A stretch of 64,000 nt of DNA from Polynucleobacter tropicus (GCF_013307225.1 NZ_CP028942.1:1576956-1640955), one strand, 5' to 3'; positions 44,173-52,680 are shown, counted from the first letter of the stretch. Notes: generated by a model not told the origin, from the letters alone. Made by a program: numbers and translations.

Positions 44173-45039
44173 CTAAGGAATGGGTGGGGCCGGGAAAATC
44201 ATCTCCCCAGCCTGCAATACAAAAGCATGATTCAACTTACAGATACCCGTCTTCTCATCCGTAAGATAGTTTCCAACGAGTTGCTTCGATACTCCGAAGA
44301 CTGGATCACTTTCTAAGTTTTTATCTGTGGCGTCAAATACCTGAGTAATTAAAACTTTATAGCCTGGCTTTGAAATCATAAAATGGATATGAGCAGGTCG
44401 ATTGGGATGTCGCTTTTGTGCGCGCAGTAACTCACCACAGGGTCCATCAGTTGGGACTGGATATCCAGCAGGACGAATGGTTCTAAAGAAAAACTCCCCG
44501 TGTTCATTTGTCTCAAATCTACCTCGTAAGTTCATATCAATTTGGTTCTCATCTTGATTCTCATAAAAACCAACAGGCGAGGAATGCCATACATCAACAA
44601 TTGCAGAGGAAATTGGATTTTTATCCTCATCTAAAATTAATCCACGGACCTCCATTAGCTGCCCACCTAAATCAGTGCGCGAAATACTCTCTCCCCAAGC
44701 GCATAAAGGTGCATTTTTACGCCAAAATGGACCCAACAAGGCTGCATATGAGCCGCCATCTAAGTCAAGATTGTTAATCGTAGATACCAATGAAGAAACG
44801 CCCAAGATATCTGCGGCAAGCACCACCTCATTTGTATTTTTTCCTGTTGCCTGACCAATGTCGACAAGAAATTGGAGTGCCCGCTCAAATTCTTTCTCTG
44901 TAAGCTGATTTTCCAAAACAAACTGATGCAAATGTTTGGTCAAAGAAACGACTAGCGTTTTTAGACGCTGATCCTCGGTACTCTGCATTGCCGCGGTGGC
45001 AATGTCCAAAATTGACTCTGGACTTGTGATAAGCGTCAT
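44173..45039 (-). CDS. Intradiol ring-cleavage dioxygenase (catechol/hydroxyquinol 1,2-dioxygenase type)
   Basis: The 288-residue enzyme has an N-terminal helical dimerisation region (LVVSLTKHLHQFVLENQLTEKEFERALQFL) and the intradiol beta-sandwich. The four iron(III) ligands are visible: Y159 in GFYENQD, Y193 in AGYPVPTDGP, and H217 and H219 in RPAHIHF. It inserts O2 between the two ring hydroxyls of a catechol to give a muconate, or maleylacetate from hydroxyquinol. The length and LGPFWRKNAP resemble hydroxyquinol dioxygenases. It opens the SDR-MDR-cupin-Bug operon. Confidence 0.9.
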   Translation of the reverse strand: MTLITSPESILDIATAAMQSTEDQRLKTLVVSLTKHLHQFVLENQLTEKEFERALQFLVDIGQATGKNTNEVVLAADILGVSSLVSTINNLDLDGGSYAALLGPFWRKNAPLCAWGESISRTDLGGQLMEVRGLILDEDKNPISSAIVDVWHSSPVGFYENQDENQIDMNLRGRFETNEHGEFFFRTIRPAGYPVPTDGPCGELLRAQKRHPNRPAHIHFMISKPGYKVLITQVFDATDKNLESDPVFGVSKQLVGNYLTDEKTGICKLNHAFVLQAGEMIFPAPPIP

Positions 45040-45141
45040 ATTTCAACTCCAGTATTTCCTATGCTCTTTGACTCACCAAAAAGATTAAGCATAAGATTTA
45101 GCACCTAAGAATTCATTCATATTTATAAAATTGCGTTTTCT

Positions 45142-46308
45142 TTACTTGCCGATTTTTTTCATAACATCATAAAGTGCATTTTGCCCCTCAAAACCGATGC
45201 CAGGCCTCTCAGACAAATTAATTTTTCCATTACGAATTTGGGAATCATCTGCAAAACCTGCAAAAACTCCAAACGTGCCTGGATAGGCTTCACACCCACC
45301 CAATCCAAATCCAGCCACTATGGCCAAAGTCATTAAATTTCCTCCATGAGGAAAGATGGAGTGCCGTCCCCATCCTCGATCGCCAAGCATTTTCAGCGTT
45401 CTACTAAACTGCACAATTCCATAAGACTGAGGCACATCAATCTGAATGATGTCGCGATCTTTGCGAAGATTTCCAAAATGAACTAGATTGCGTATGTCTT
45501 GTGTTGAAAAAAGATTCTCTCCAGTCCCAATTGGTGATTGGTAAATATCTACAATCTCAGCAAGCAAAGCAAAATCTAAAGGGTCCGTTGGCTCTTCAAA
45601 CCAACGCAAGTTATATGGCTGCAATACTTTTGCATAGGCAAGCGCGCGCTCTGGCGTTAAACCTGCATTTGCATCAACTGCTAAATGCTGCCCTCCACCA
45701 ACAATCTTTAACGATGCCTCTAGCCGGGCAATATCTTCCTCAATCGAGGCCCCGCCCACCTTAATCTTCATGGTTGTATAGCCTTCATCAAGACGGCTTT
45801 TAATTTCATCTAACAACTCAGGAATACCTTTATTAGGGACATACCACCCGCCTCCTACATAACAAGGAATTTCTTTTTGCACTTTGCCATCAGAAAACCG
45901 ATTGGCTAGAGTCACATGCAATGGACAATCTTCAATTTTTGCAACCGCATCCCAAATAGCGACCTCAATCGTGCCTATAGCCACCGATCGCTCGGTATGA
46001 CCGCCTGGCTTTTCACGCTGCATCATGCAGGCTAAAATTTTTTCGGGATCTAAATTATTGCCGACATCATTCAATAGGGTCTCTGGGTCGGCTTTCATAA
46101 TTCGAGGGATGAGACGGTCACGCATTTGCGCACCACATGCGTATCGCCCTGTTGAATTAAAAGAAAAGCCTACCACGGGCCTTCCATTGCGTACCACATC
46201 AGTTGTTACCGCAACTACTGATGTAGTCATCTCACTAAAATCAAATACTGCATTACGGATACTTGAATTTAGGGGTACTGAGTGCTCTCGAATATCAACG
46301 ATTCTCAC
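45142..46308 (-). CDS. Enolase-superfamily enzyme, D-tartrate dehydratase-like (TarD)
   Basis: The 388-residue protein is of the mandelate racemase subgroup: base motif MKIKVGG (K181, K183), metal ligands D212 (VDANAG), E238 (WFEEP) and E264 (GTGENLF), and H321 in FPHGG. All are shifted by one from K182/K184, D213, E239, E265 and H322 of Bradyrhizobium D-tartrate dehydratase, and the N-terminus MRIVDIREHSVPL, then MTTSVVAV also follows it. The expected reaction is D-tartrate to oxaloacetate. A related acid sugar is possible. The start is GTG. A Bug receptor gene lies upstream in the same direction (18 bp). Confidence 0.8.
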   Translation of the reverse strand: MRIVDIREHSVPLNSSIRNAVFDFSEMTTSVVAVTTDVVRNGRPVVGFSFNSTGRYACGAQMRDRLIPRIMKADPETLLNDVGNNLDPEKILACMMQREKPGGHTERSVAIGTIEVAIWDAVAKIEDCPLHVTLANRFSDGKVQKEIPCYVGGGWYVPNKGIPELLDEIKSRLDEGYTTMKIKVGGASIEEDIARLEASLKIVGGGQHLAVDANAGLTPERALAYAKVLQPYNLRWFEEPTDPLDFALLAEIVDIYQSPIGTGENLFSTQDIRNLVHFGNLRKDRDIIQIDVPQSYGIVQFSRTLKMLGDRGWGRHSIFPHGGNLMTLAIVAGFGLGGCEAYPGTFGVFAGFADDSQIRNGKINLSERPGIGFEGQNALYDVMKKIGK

Positions 46309-46326
46309 GGGTCTCTTTCTGAATCT

Positions 46327-47301
46327 TTAGTCAATTCGAATGTTTGCTTGTTTTATCACTTGAGCCCATTTGGGAATCTCAGCGTTTAAGATCTTTTCAT
46401 AGCGCGCGCCGACTACAAAAGATGGATCGATTCCTAGATTAACGAGTCTTTGATTTACATCTGGTCGTTTAACTGCTTCAGCAATGGATTTGGCAAGTTT
46501 TTCCACAACATCATTAGGGGTGCCTGTAGGCGTCATTACACCCCAATAGCCAATCACCGTTGCTTGCGCAAGACCCAACTCAGATAGCGTGGGAATGTTA
46601 GGTAATGCAGGTGAACGACTATCTCCTGTAACCGCTAAGGCGATCAATTGACCGGACTTAATATACTGAGCTACTGGACCAATACTACTAAACATCATGG
46701 GCACTTGACCCCCTAGTAAATCCACTACAGCTGGTCCAGTACCCTTATATGGGACATGAACAATATCAACACGAGCAACTTGTTTAAATAACTCACCAGC
46801 CAAATGCGTCATTGTTCCATTACCACCAGAAGCATAGTTTAAAGTTCCAGGCTTGCTCTTGGCTAAGGCAATTAAACTCTTTAAATCACGAACTGGTACT
46901 GATGCGTTCACAACAATGACTGACGCAGCTGTCCCAACAAGGGCTACCGGCATTAAATCCTTGAGGGTGTCGTATGGTAAAGCTGGAAATAAACTCGGGT
47001 TACTAATCAGCGCTTGATCAGCCATGAGGAGCGTATAGCCATCTGCTGGTGCTTTTGCAACTACATCAGTTGCAATCGAACTACCACCACCGCCACGATT
47101 TTCCACCACCACTTGCTTGCCCAATATTTCAGTTAACTGGGGCGCTAAAGTGCGCGCAACTCCATCCGTCAATCCACCCGGCGCGTACCCCACCATCAAG
47201 CGAATAGATTTGTCAGGATATCCCTGAGCACTCACAAATTGAATCGTGCCCAGAAAAAATATGGTGCAGAGACTGAAAACTTGGCGCAAAAGTAGTTTCA
47301 T
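46327..47301 (-). CDS. Bug/TctC substrate-binding protein, no. 3
   Basis: Signal peptide, then IRLMVGYAPGGLTDGVARTLAPQLTEILGKQVVVENRGGGGSSIA and NYASGGNGTMTHLAGELFKQVARVDIVHVPYKGTGPAVVDLLGGQVPMMFS. The acidic-ligand loop differs from the other three copies (GGGGSS rather than GAGGxx). It is placed between the cupin/BKACE genes and the tartrate-dehydratase-like gene on one strand, so it may bind a dicarboxylate such as tartrate; this is context only. Confidence 0.92.
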   Translation of the reverse strand: MKLLLRQVFSLCTIFFLGTIQFVSAQGYPDKSIRLMVGYAPGGLTDGVARTLAPQLTEILGKQVVVENRGGGGSSIATDVVAKAPADGYTLLMADQALISNPSLFPALPYDTLKDLMPVALVGTAASVIVVNASVPVRDLKSLIALAKSKPGTLNYASGGNGTMTHLAGELFKQVARVDIVHVPYKGTGPAVVDLLGGQVPMMFSSIGPVAQYIKSGQLIALAVTGDSRSPALPNIPTLSELGLAQATVIGYWGVMTPTGTPNDVVEKLAKSIAEAVKRPDVNQRLVNLGIDPSFVVGARYEKILNAEIPKWAQVIKQANIRID

Positions 47302-47309
47302 GATTTGCC

Positions 47310-47882
47310 CTAAAAATGTTTCTTGATCTCAGGATCAAATTTTCCATCAATTAACACAAATAACATTTTGCATGGCTTGCCTGAACGGTTGCTCCAAGCA
47401 TGATTAGTGCCCCTCTCCACTAAGAAATCACCTTGCTTCATGAGACGTTCTTCCTTGTCGAGTACTAAATAAATCTCTCCCTCAAGGACAACCGCGTAAT
47501 CAACTGTTTCCGTACGATGCATGAGCGGATGAGAGCCAGGTTGATAAGTTGATGCCTTATTTGTGCCCATAGAACTAAAGACACTTTTTGCACCATCGTG
47601 AGCCAATTTGTGTAGCCATTCACCTTCAGGACCAAATTCAATAATTCTCACAACAGTGCCATTTTTAGGCGGCTCTAATTGCAATGGACGAGAAGTGGTA
47701 TCTACATCATTATCAATCGGGACGGGGGTCGTATCGGTATGCCATAAATCCGTTAAATAAAATCCCACTCTTAAAGGATTGGTATGCACTGATGGAGCTG
47801 CGCCATCGTGTGTAACGATTGCATTTCCATCAGCATCGTGCCCTGTGACAATTCGACGAACATAACCTTTTGGGTGATTCAT
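47310..47882 (-). CDS. Cupin-domain protein
   Basis: The C-terminal cupin has intact metal-binding positions: HPLMHRTETVDYAVVLEGEIYLVLD and the later histidine in ERGTNHAWSNRSGKPC. The N-terminal 80 residues (YVRRIVTGHDADGNAIV) are typical of a subgroup annotated only as cupin-domain proteins in catabolic loci. Two in-frame starts precede it, but AGAGG is 5 nt before the ATG at 47882. It follows the BKACE gene by 8 bp and precedes a Bug gene by 8 bp, so all three are one transcript. Reaction unknown. Confidence 0.82.
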   Translation of the reverse strand: MNHPKGYVRRIVTGHDADGNAIVTHDGAAPSVHTNPLRVGFYLTDLWHTDTTPVPIDNDVDTTSRPLQLEPPKNGTVVRIIEFGPEGEWLHKLAHDGAKSVFSSMGTNKASTYQPGSHPLMHRTETVDYAVVLEGEIYLVLDKEERLMKQGDFLVERGTNHAWSNRSGKPCKMLFVLIDGKFDPEIKKHF

Positions 47883-47890
47883 CAACACCT

Positions 47891-48775
47891 CTACGAGTTA
47901 GTTTTCTTAAGACCAAGCATTTCACGCGTCTCATTTGATGACGCTAATTCACCACCCATATCTTTAATAATCCGATGGGCGCGCTCTACCAACTGAGCAT
48001 TACTCTCGCAAAGGACGCCTTTTTCCAGATAAATGTTATCTTCCATGCCAACACGAACGTGCCCACCATATAGCCATGCCTGCGCAACGATTGGGAATTC
48101 AGCACGACTAATACCGAATGCAGCCCACTTAGCACCTAATGGCAATTGATCTCGCATATATAGCAAAGTTGCTGGATCAGTATTTAAACCGTACTTAACG
48201 CCCATCACAAATGTGTACAAACCAGGCCCTTCAAGCGTCCCATCCTTAATTAAATCTTTTGCTAAATTCAGATCGCCCGTATCAAAAATCTCTAACTCAG
48301 GCATGACACCGGCATCACGAATAACCTTTGCCATCTTGCGAACATTAGAGGGTGTATTCATCACTACATCTGGACCGGAATTCATGGTGTTTAAGTCAAG
48401 CGAGCAAATATCAGGTCTGAGTTTTGCAACGTGCTCAACGCGCTTTAATGGATCACATAAGGTTGTGCCCGGGGCAAATAACTTAGGGTCGCCTTCAGTT
48501 GGAACATATCTTCCACCAGGACCAGTTGTTAAGTTAATTACGAGCTCTTTATTATGCTTTTGGATTAATTGAATCACCTCGGCATAGTGATCTATCTCCA
48601 TTGATGGTTTACCGGTATCTGGATGACGCACATGAATATGTACTACTGCCGCTCCAGCATCTGCGGCGCCCAAGCAAGAATCAGCAATTTGTTGCGGCGT
48701 TATAGGCAAATAAGGGGTCATCTCCGGTTTTGTTAAATTACCAGTAACCGCACATGTCAAAATTGTTTTGCTCAT
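47891..48775 (-). CDS. BKACE family protein (3-keto-5-aminohexanoate cleavage enzyme, DUF849)
   Basis: The 294-residue TIM-barrel enzyme has the DUF849 signature: ILTCAVTGNLTKPEMTPYLPITPQQIADSCLGAADAGAAVVHIHVRHP, where the two histidines bind zinc, and GGHVRVGMEDNIYLEKG near the C-terminus. BKACE enzymes condense a beta-keto acid with acetyl-CoA, releasing acetoacetate and a new CoA ester. The specific beta-keto acid is unknown; the family covers many substrates. It is the first gene of the cupin-Bug-TarD run and divergent from a TetR regulator. Confidence 0.9.
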   Translation of the reverse strand: MSKTILTCAVTGNLTKPEMTPYLPITPQQIADSCLGAADAGAAVVHIHVRHPDTGKPSMEIDHYAEVIQLIQKHNKELVINLTTGPGGRYVPTEGDPKLFAPGTTLCDPLKRVEHVAKLRPDICSLDLNTMNSGPDVVMNTPSNVRKMAKVIRDAGVMPELEIFDTGDLNLAKDLIKDGTLEGPGLYTFVMGVKYGLNTDPATLLYMRDQLPLGAKWAAFGISRAEFPIVAQAWLYGGHVRVGMEDNIYLEKGVLCESNAQLVERAHRIIKDMGGELASSNETREMLGLKKTNS

Positions 48776-48816
48776 CGTATCTCCATTTGTTAAAGTGATT
48801 TGAAATTAATTAAAAA

Positions 48817-49476
48817 ATGACCAAAAAATTACGGCCTCATTCGAGTAATACAACTGCTTTGCGCTTGCTGGATATTGCAGAGGTTTTGTTCTCTGAGCAT
48901 GGCTATGCCGTGACTACAGTGCGAGACATTGCTGCTCGAGCAAAAGTAAATCAAGCACTGATTAACTACCACTTTCAAAATAAAAAGGGGTTGTTTAATG
49001 CAGTATTTGAGCGGCGCGCAAGCATCATCCTTGAAGAGCGAAATTCTTTGTTGAATGAAGCCAAAGCAAGGGCAAAAAATAAACCGGTACCACTTCGTGA
49101 ATTGATATATGCATTTATTTACCCCCCATTGCGCATGGCAAGTGAAGATAAGGGTGGCAAAAGCTTTGTTAAGCTGCAAGCTCGACTTCATAACGAACCC
49201 AAAAGCATTGAGAATGCACTGAGATCTAAGTTGTATGACAAAACCAGCTTACGCTTCATGGATGAGTTAAAGCTAACTCTTCCAAAATTAAGCGAAGAGT
49301 CTATTTCCTGGCGATTGATTTTTGTCATGGGTCTATATTTATATGTAGCCTCTAATACTGGCCGTATCGAGGTAATCTCAAAAGGTCGTTGTAAGGGAGG
49401 AAACCTTGCGCAAGCTATCCCAGAAATTTTGGATTTTTGCGAACAAGGCTTTCTAGCTCCGCCTACTCAACCTTAG
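48817..49476 (+). CDS. TetR-family transcriptional regulator
   Basis: The N-terminal TetR helix-turn-helix is complete (ALRLLDIAEVLFSEHGYAVTTVRDIAARAKVNQALINYHFQNKKGLFNAVFERR). The remaining 150 residues form the helical effector domain. It is divergent from the BKACE operon across 41 bp and is its probable repressor. Its 3' end overlaps the convergent Bug gene by 14 bp. The effector is probably a pathway intermediate or CoA ester. Confidence 0.88.
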   Translation: MTKKLRPHSSNTTALRLLDIAEVLFSEHGYAVTTVRDIAARAKVNQALINYHFQNKKGLFNAVFERRASIILEERNSLLNEAKARAKNKPVPLRELIYAFIYPPLRMASEDKGGKSFVKLQARLHNEPKSIENALRSKLYDKTSLRFMDELKLTLPKLSEESISWRLIFVMGLYLYVASNTGRIEVISKGRCKGGNLAQAIPEILDFCEQGFLAPPTQP

Positions 49477-50458
49477 CTCCAACCGCCTTCACAATCTGCG
49501 CCCAACGGTTTACCTCTTCCGTCATATATTCGTTTGCTTGCTGAAGGTTGCCTCCCATCACTACCAATCCTGCCTTATCCATTTGCTCTCTTACATCCGG
49601 CATCTGTAAGACGACATTTACCGCCTGATTCATCTTTAAAAGAATATCGTTTGGCGTTTTAATTGGCGCCATCATTGCTGACCATGTGTAGTCCTTAATT
49701 TGCGGATAACCCAACTCAACCAATGTAGGAACCTCAGGTAGATTTGGAGAGCGTTTGTCGCTTGAGATCGCCAAAATACGAACCTTCCCCTGCTTAGAGA
49801 ATTGATAAACGCCAGCCACCGCAGTACAAGCTATTGGTGTTTCACCACCAACAACCGCCAATGATGCGGGGCCTGCGCCTTTATAGGGTATATGACTGAT
49901 ATCCAACTTCCATTGCACACGAAAGAGATTCTCACATGTAAGGTGCGGCGTTGTTCCGTAACCGGGACTGGAATAAGACAATTTGTTTTTAGCTGCGTAC
50001 TCCCTCAACTCAGCTAAGGTTTTAACTGGAACCGCTTCATTCACACTTATGACATTTGCTTGAGTTGATGCAAAAATGACCGGGACAAAATTCTTTTCTG
50101 GAATATAACCAGCAGCAGCACCATACAAAGCTGGATTTACAGCAAAAGCAGCAGAGTTAAATAAGAAGGTATATCCATCGGGAGATGAATTTGCAACAAC
50201 TTGTGCGGCCACATTACCGCCAGCACCAGCCTTATTCTCAATAATTATCGATTGCTTAAGAAGATCTCCTAATTTTGGAGCAATAATCCGAGCAGTCATA
50301 TCCGTTGGGCCTCCAGGCGGAAAACCCACAATCAGTTTAATTGGTTTATCTGGATAAACAGCCCAAACAGCTGTAGCCATAAGGGTGAGGCTCCCAATCA
50401 AACCAAACCCCAAGAATTTCCTAATTAAATTATTGACTTTAAAAGCGGGAATGTACAT
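49463..50458 (-). CDS. Bug/TctC substrate-binding protein, no. 4
   Basis: Signal sequence with an N-terminal extension (MYIPAFKVNNLIRKFLGFGLIGSLTLMATAVWA), then IKLIVGFPPGGPTDMTARIIAPKLGDLLKQSIIIENKAGAGGNVAA and SYSSPGYGTTPHLTCENLFRVQWKLDISHIPYKGAGPASLAVVGGETPIACT. It lies 58 bp downstream of the cyclase gene on the same strand and is probably co-expressed with it, as a receptor for that enzyme's substrate or product. Confidence 0.92.
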   Translation of the reverse strand: MYIPAFKVNNLIRKFLGFGLIGSLTLMATAVWAVYPDKPIKLIVGFPPGGPTDMTARIIAPKLGDLLKQSIIIENKAGAGGNVAAQVVANSSPDGYTFLFNSAAFAVNPALYGAAAGYIPEKNFVPVIFASTQANVISVNEAVPVKTLAELREYAAKNKLSYSSPGYGTTPHLTCENLFRVQWKLDISHIPYKGAGPASLAVVGGETPIACTAVAGVYQFSKQGKVRILAISSDKRSPNLPEVPTLVELGYPQIKDYTWSAMMAPIKTPNDILLKMNQAVNVVLQMPDVREQMDKAGLVVMGGNLQQANEYMTEEVNRWAQIVKAVGAKVE

Positions 50459-50516
50459 TTTGTCTCCAATCCACCTATAGAAAATTTAAATTTTTATTTG
50501 TAATTTATTTATGTAT

Positions 50517-51482
50517 TTATTTAATAGCCAAAGGATTAGTTGGGGATCCAACTGCTCCAGTGATAGGAATTGCAGGCGCGACAAACATGAACTCATAAAT
50601 GCCATCCGCCGCACAGTCATCAGCAATATCTTTAAGGAAAAAGATTTCGCCCATAGTCATACCCATAATTGGAATGGTGATCCAATGCCATGGCTGATTT
50701 ATTCCCGCCTCAGATTCATTGGGCCGAACTTCGCATCCCCATGTGTCGCTGGCTAAGGCAGCTAGTTCGGTACGCTGAATCCATTCAAGCGTTTCAAAGG
50801 CAAATCCGGGTGCGTCGCCGCCTGGATATCCATCCCAGCTACCAGCTTTTATCTTCTCTTCCATCTGACCAGTGCGCACAATGATGTAATCCCCACGTTT
50901 GATTTCTACGCCCTGCGCCTTAGCCGTGTCGTCTAAATCCTTGCAAGTAATCCCGTATCCATCGGGCAAGCATTCCAAACCTTTGGCTCTTGCTACATCA
51001 AGCAGCACACCTCTGCCAACCATCTTTGATTTAGTCTTCTCAATGCCGCATTTTGCAGCGCCTGCAGATGAAACTTCCCGACAGTCATACCCGTTGTACA
51101 TGTAATTTTCATAAAAAACGTGCCCTAGACCATCCCACTGAGTACCGCATTGAAGAGGCATGACAACCATATCATCTGCAGCTCGAATACCCCTCTTATC
51201 CAACACGCCAGCATATGCATCAGTACCAGTACGCAACATGGTGTGTACTGGATTAATTCGCCCCATTGAGGGGTATTTGGTTTTTGCGCCCTGAGGACCG
51301 TTGCTATCAAAATTAAGCGCCAGTGAAATGACTTTCCCCTTACGAACCAACTGCGCTGCCGCCACAATATCAGCTGGGCTAGTGAAATTCAAAGTTCCAA
51401 TTTCATCATCCGCGCCCCACTTACCCCAGTTCTTATATTTTTCAGATGCGGCAGCCAAATCTGCGCGTGTAATTTTTTTCAT
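50517..51482 (-). CDS. Cyclase-family (kynurenine-formamidase-like) hydrolase
   Basis: The 321-residue protein belongs to the putative cyclase family. Visible blocks are NWGKWGADDEIGTLNFTSPADIVAAAQLVRKGKVISLAL, LQCGTQWDGLGHVFYENYMYNGYD (the metal-site region), RGVLLDVARAKG and VRTGQMEEKI. The canonical HxGTHxDxPxH motif of kynurenine formamidase is replaced by QCGTQWDGLGH, which is usual in this longer subgroup but loses two of the usual ligands. The substrate is probably an amide or lactone in a catabolic pathway. Confidence 0.8.
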   Translation of the reverse strand: MKKITRADLAAASEKYKNWGKWGADDEIGTLNFTSPADIVAAAQLVRKGKVISLALNFDSNGPQGAKTKYPSMGRINPVHTMLRTGTDAYAGVLDKRGIRAADDMVVMPLQCGTQWDGLGHVFYENYMYNGYDCREVSSAGAAKCGIEKTKSKMVGRGVLLDVARAKGLECLPDGYGITCKDLDDTAKAQGVEIKRGDYIIVRTGQMEEKIKAGSWDGYPGGDAPGFAFETLEWIQRTELAALASDTWGCEVRPNESEAGINQPWHWITIPIMGMTMGEIFFLKDIADDCAADGIYEFMFVAPAIPITGAVGSPTNPLAIK

Positions 51483-51512
51483 TGTCTCCGTTGCCTTATG
51501 TATTAAATAATA

Positions 51513-51528
51513 TTAAACAGTTGTTTAA
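51513..51528. promoter_or_regulatory. 16-bp perfect palindrome upstream of the cyclase gene
   Basis: TTAAACA-GT-TGTTTAA lies 31-46 bp before the cyclase start codon, where a repressor would block the promoter. Its form fits TetR- or GntR-type operators. The TetR protein at 48817 is a candidate, but no matching palindrome is seen before that gene. The rest of 51529-51802 shows no gene; it holds the terminator of the universal stress protein gene. Confidence 0.5.
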
Positions 51529-51681
51529 ATTATCAGCGAAAACTCATCATGTCAATAGCCCAATAAATGCCCCCCATTTTTATTAAATAAGGACTCAAAT
51601 AAATCGCTACTCAATAGATATCCGCACAACTTACTGATTACTGTTGCAGTGCAAGATTTTTCCACTTGCAACCGCTAAAAC

Positions 51682-51710
51682 AAAAGCCACCCCGAAGAGT
51701 GGCTTTTTTG
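51682..51710 (-). terminator. Terminator after the universal stress protein gene
   Basis: Stem AAAAGCCAC / GTGGCTTTT (51682-51690 and 51699-51707) with a GA-containing loop. On the minus strand it ends in TTTTGTTTT, about 95 bp after the stop of the 51803-52609 gene. Confidence 0.8.
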
Positions 51711-51802
51711 GTGGGCGCACCAAAACTTTTAAGTTGATCCTCGCACAAATCAGCAGTTATACAAAGCCCGCTAAATCTATGATCTGTTAGTTACATATCA
51801 AA

Positions 51803-52609
51803 CTAACTCGACATTAATACAGGCAATACCATGGTTCTCAAGATATGGCGGGTGCCAGCACCCCTGCTGAAAAAAGGGAAGCCCAATTGACTATGAGCAC
51901 CCATCACTAGCAAATCAGCACCCTGATCACAAGCATTATTTAAGAGCATATCCATTACCCCAATATCCTCTATTACCATCACATCCGCTCGCGACTTGAC
52001 GCCATGACATGCCAACTGGGTCGACACCTCCTCGCAAGACTTTTCAGCTCGTTCTATGCTTGAATCAAATGCAAGAATAATTGCCTGCTCACAACTGTTA
52101 ATCAAGTAAAAAGAATCATTTAGCGCATGTGAAGCTTCAGGTGAGGCATTCCAAGCAATTAAAGGGCGCTTGAATGGGATGGAAAAATCGCCAACATAAG
52201 GGATTATTAAAACGGGCCTTCCAGAATTAGCAAGAACCTCTTCCACCAACTCTGGTGGGCAATAAGAATCGCTTGATTCATTGTGTTGCCCCATCACAAT
52301 TAAATCAAAATATCTAGCATTTTGAGTGAAAACCGCCTGTATTTCAGAGTCACTTCCTCGATTAACATCAACCCACTCACATCGCAAGCCACGTGTCTCT
52401 TGCATAAATAATTGTTTACTAGCGTCCCTTGCCGATATGTATTCCTCTGGAGGCCAGTTTGCAATAGAGCCAACTTGCTTGGCCCGAGAACGTTGGCCAA
52501 ACATACCGACCAATCGAGCGCCATTTGCCTTTGCTAGGGCAACCGCAATTTTTAAACGGGTCTCGGATCGAGGCGATTGATCCAAATGCACCATTAAATT
52601 TTTTAACAT
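51803..52609 (-). CDS. Universal stress protein (UspA-type, two-domain)
   Basis: The 268-residue protein starts LMVHLDQSPRSETRLKIAVALAKANGARLVGMFG and has two Usp-like halves. The second half ends in LLVMGAHSQLGFPFFSRGAGTRHILRTMVLPVLM, the usual C-terminal strand, with a modified ATP-binding loop (GxxG spacing not canonical). Usp proteins support survival under starvation and oxygen limitation. A perfect FNR/ANR box lies upstream at 52667-52680, at the class II distance from an ATAATT -10 (52639-52644), so anaerobic activation is likely. Confidence 0.88.
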   Translation of the reverse strand: MLKNLMVHLDQSPRSETRLKIAVALAKANGARLVGMFGQRSRAKQVGSIANWPPEEYISARDASKQLFMQETRGLRCEWVDVNRGSDSEIQAVFTQNARYFDLIVMGQHNESSDSYCPPELVEEVLANSGRPVLIIPYVGDFSIPFKRPLIAWNASPEASHALNDSFYLINSCEQAIILAFDSSIERAEKSCEEVSTQLACHGVKSRADVMVIEDIGVMDMLLNNACDQGADLLVMGAHSQLGFPFFSRGAGTRHILRTMVLPVLMSS

Positions 52610-52666
52610 AATCGCACCATTAGTAGAGTCTTCGTATTAATTATGCGTTGATAGCCCACATTAGAT

Positions 52667-52680
52667 TTGATCCAAATCAA
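52667..52680. promoter_or_regulatory. FNR/ANR binding site
   Basis: TTGATCCAAATCAA matches the FNR consensus TTGAT-N4-ATCAA perfectly. It lies in the 216-bp gap between the divergent universal stress gene and the deacetylase/acetyltransferase operon. For the stress gene, its centre is about 41.5 bp before a plausible start site, the classic activating position. Its effect on the other operon is open. Confidence 0.85.

Noticed and set aside
45142..46308. Calling the enolase-superfamily protein a muconate cycloisomerase because it neighbours an intradiol dioxygenase
   Set aside because: The catalytic residues and N-terminus align with D-tartrate dehydratase, including the His in PHGG used by that subgroup.
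51661..51730. A tRNA-like stretch (GGTGGGCGCACC) after the 51.7 kb hairpin
   Set aside because: No cloverleaf, anticodon loop or CCA end can be drawn; the hairpin is a terminator.
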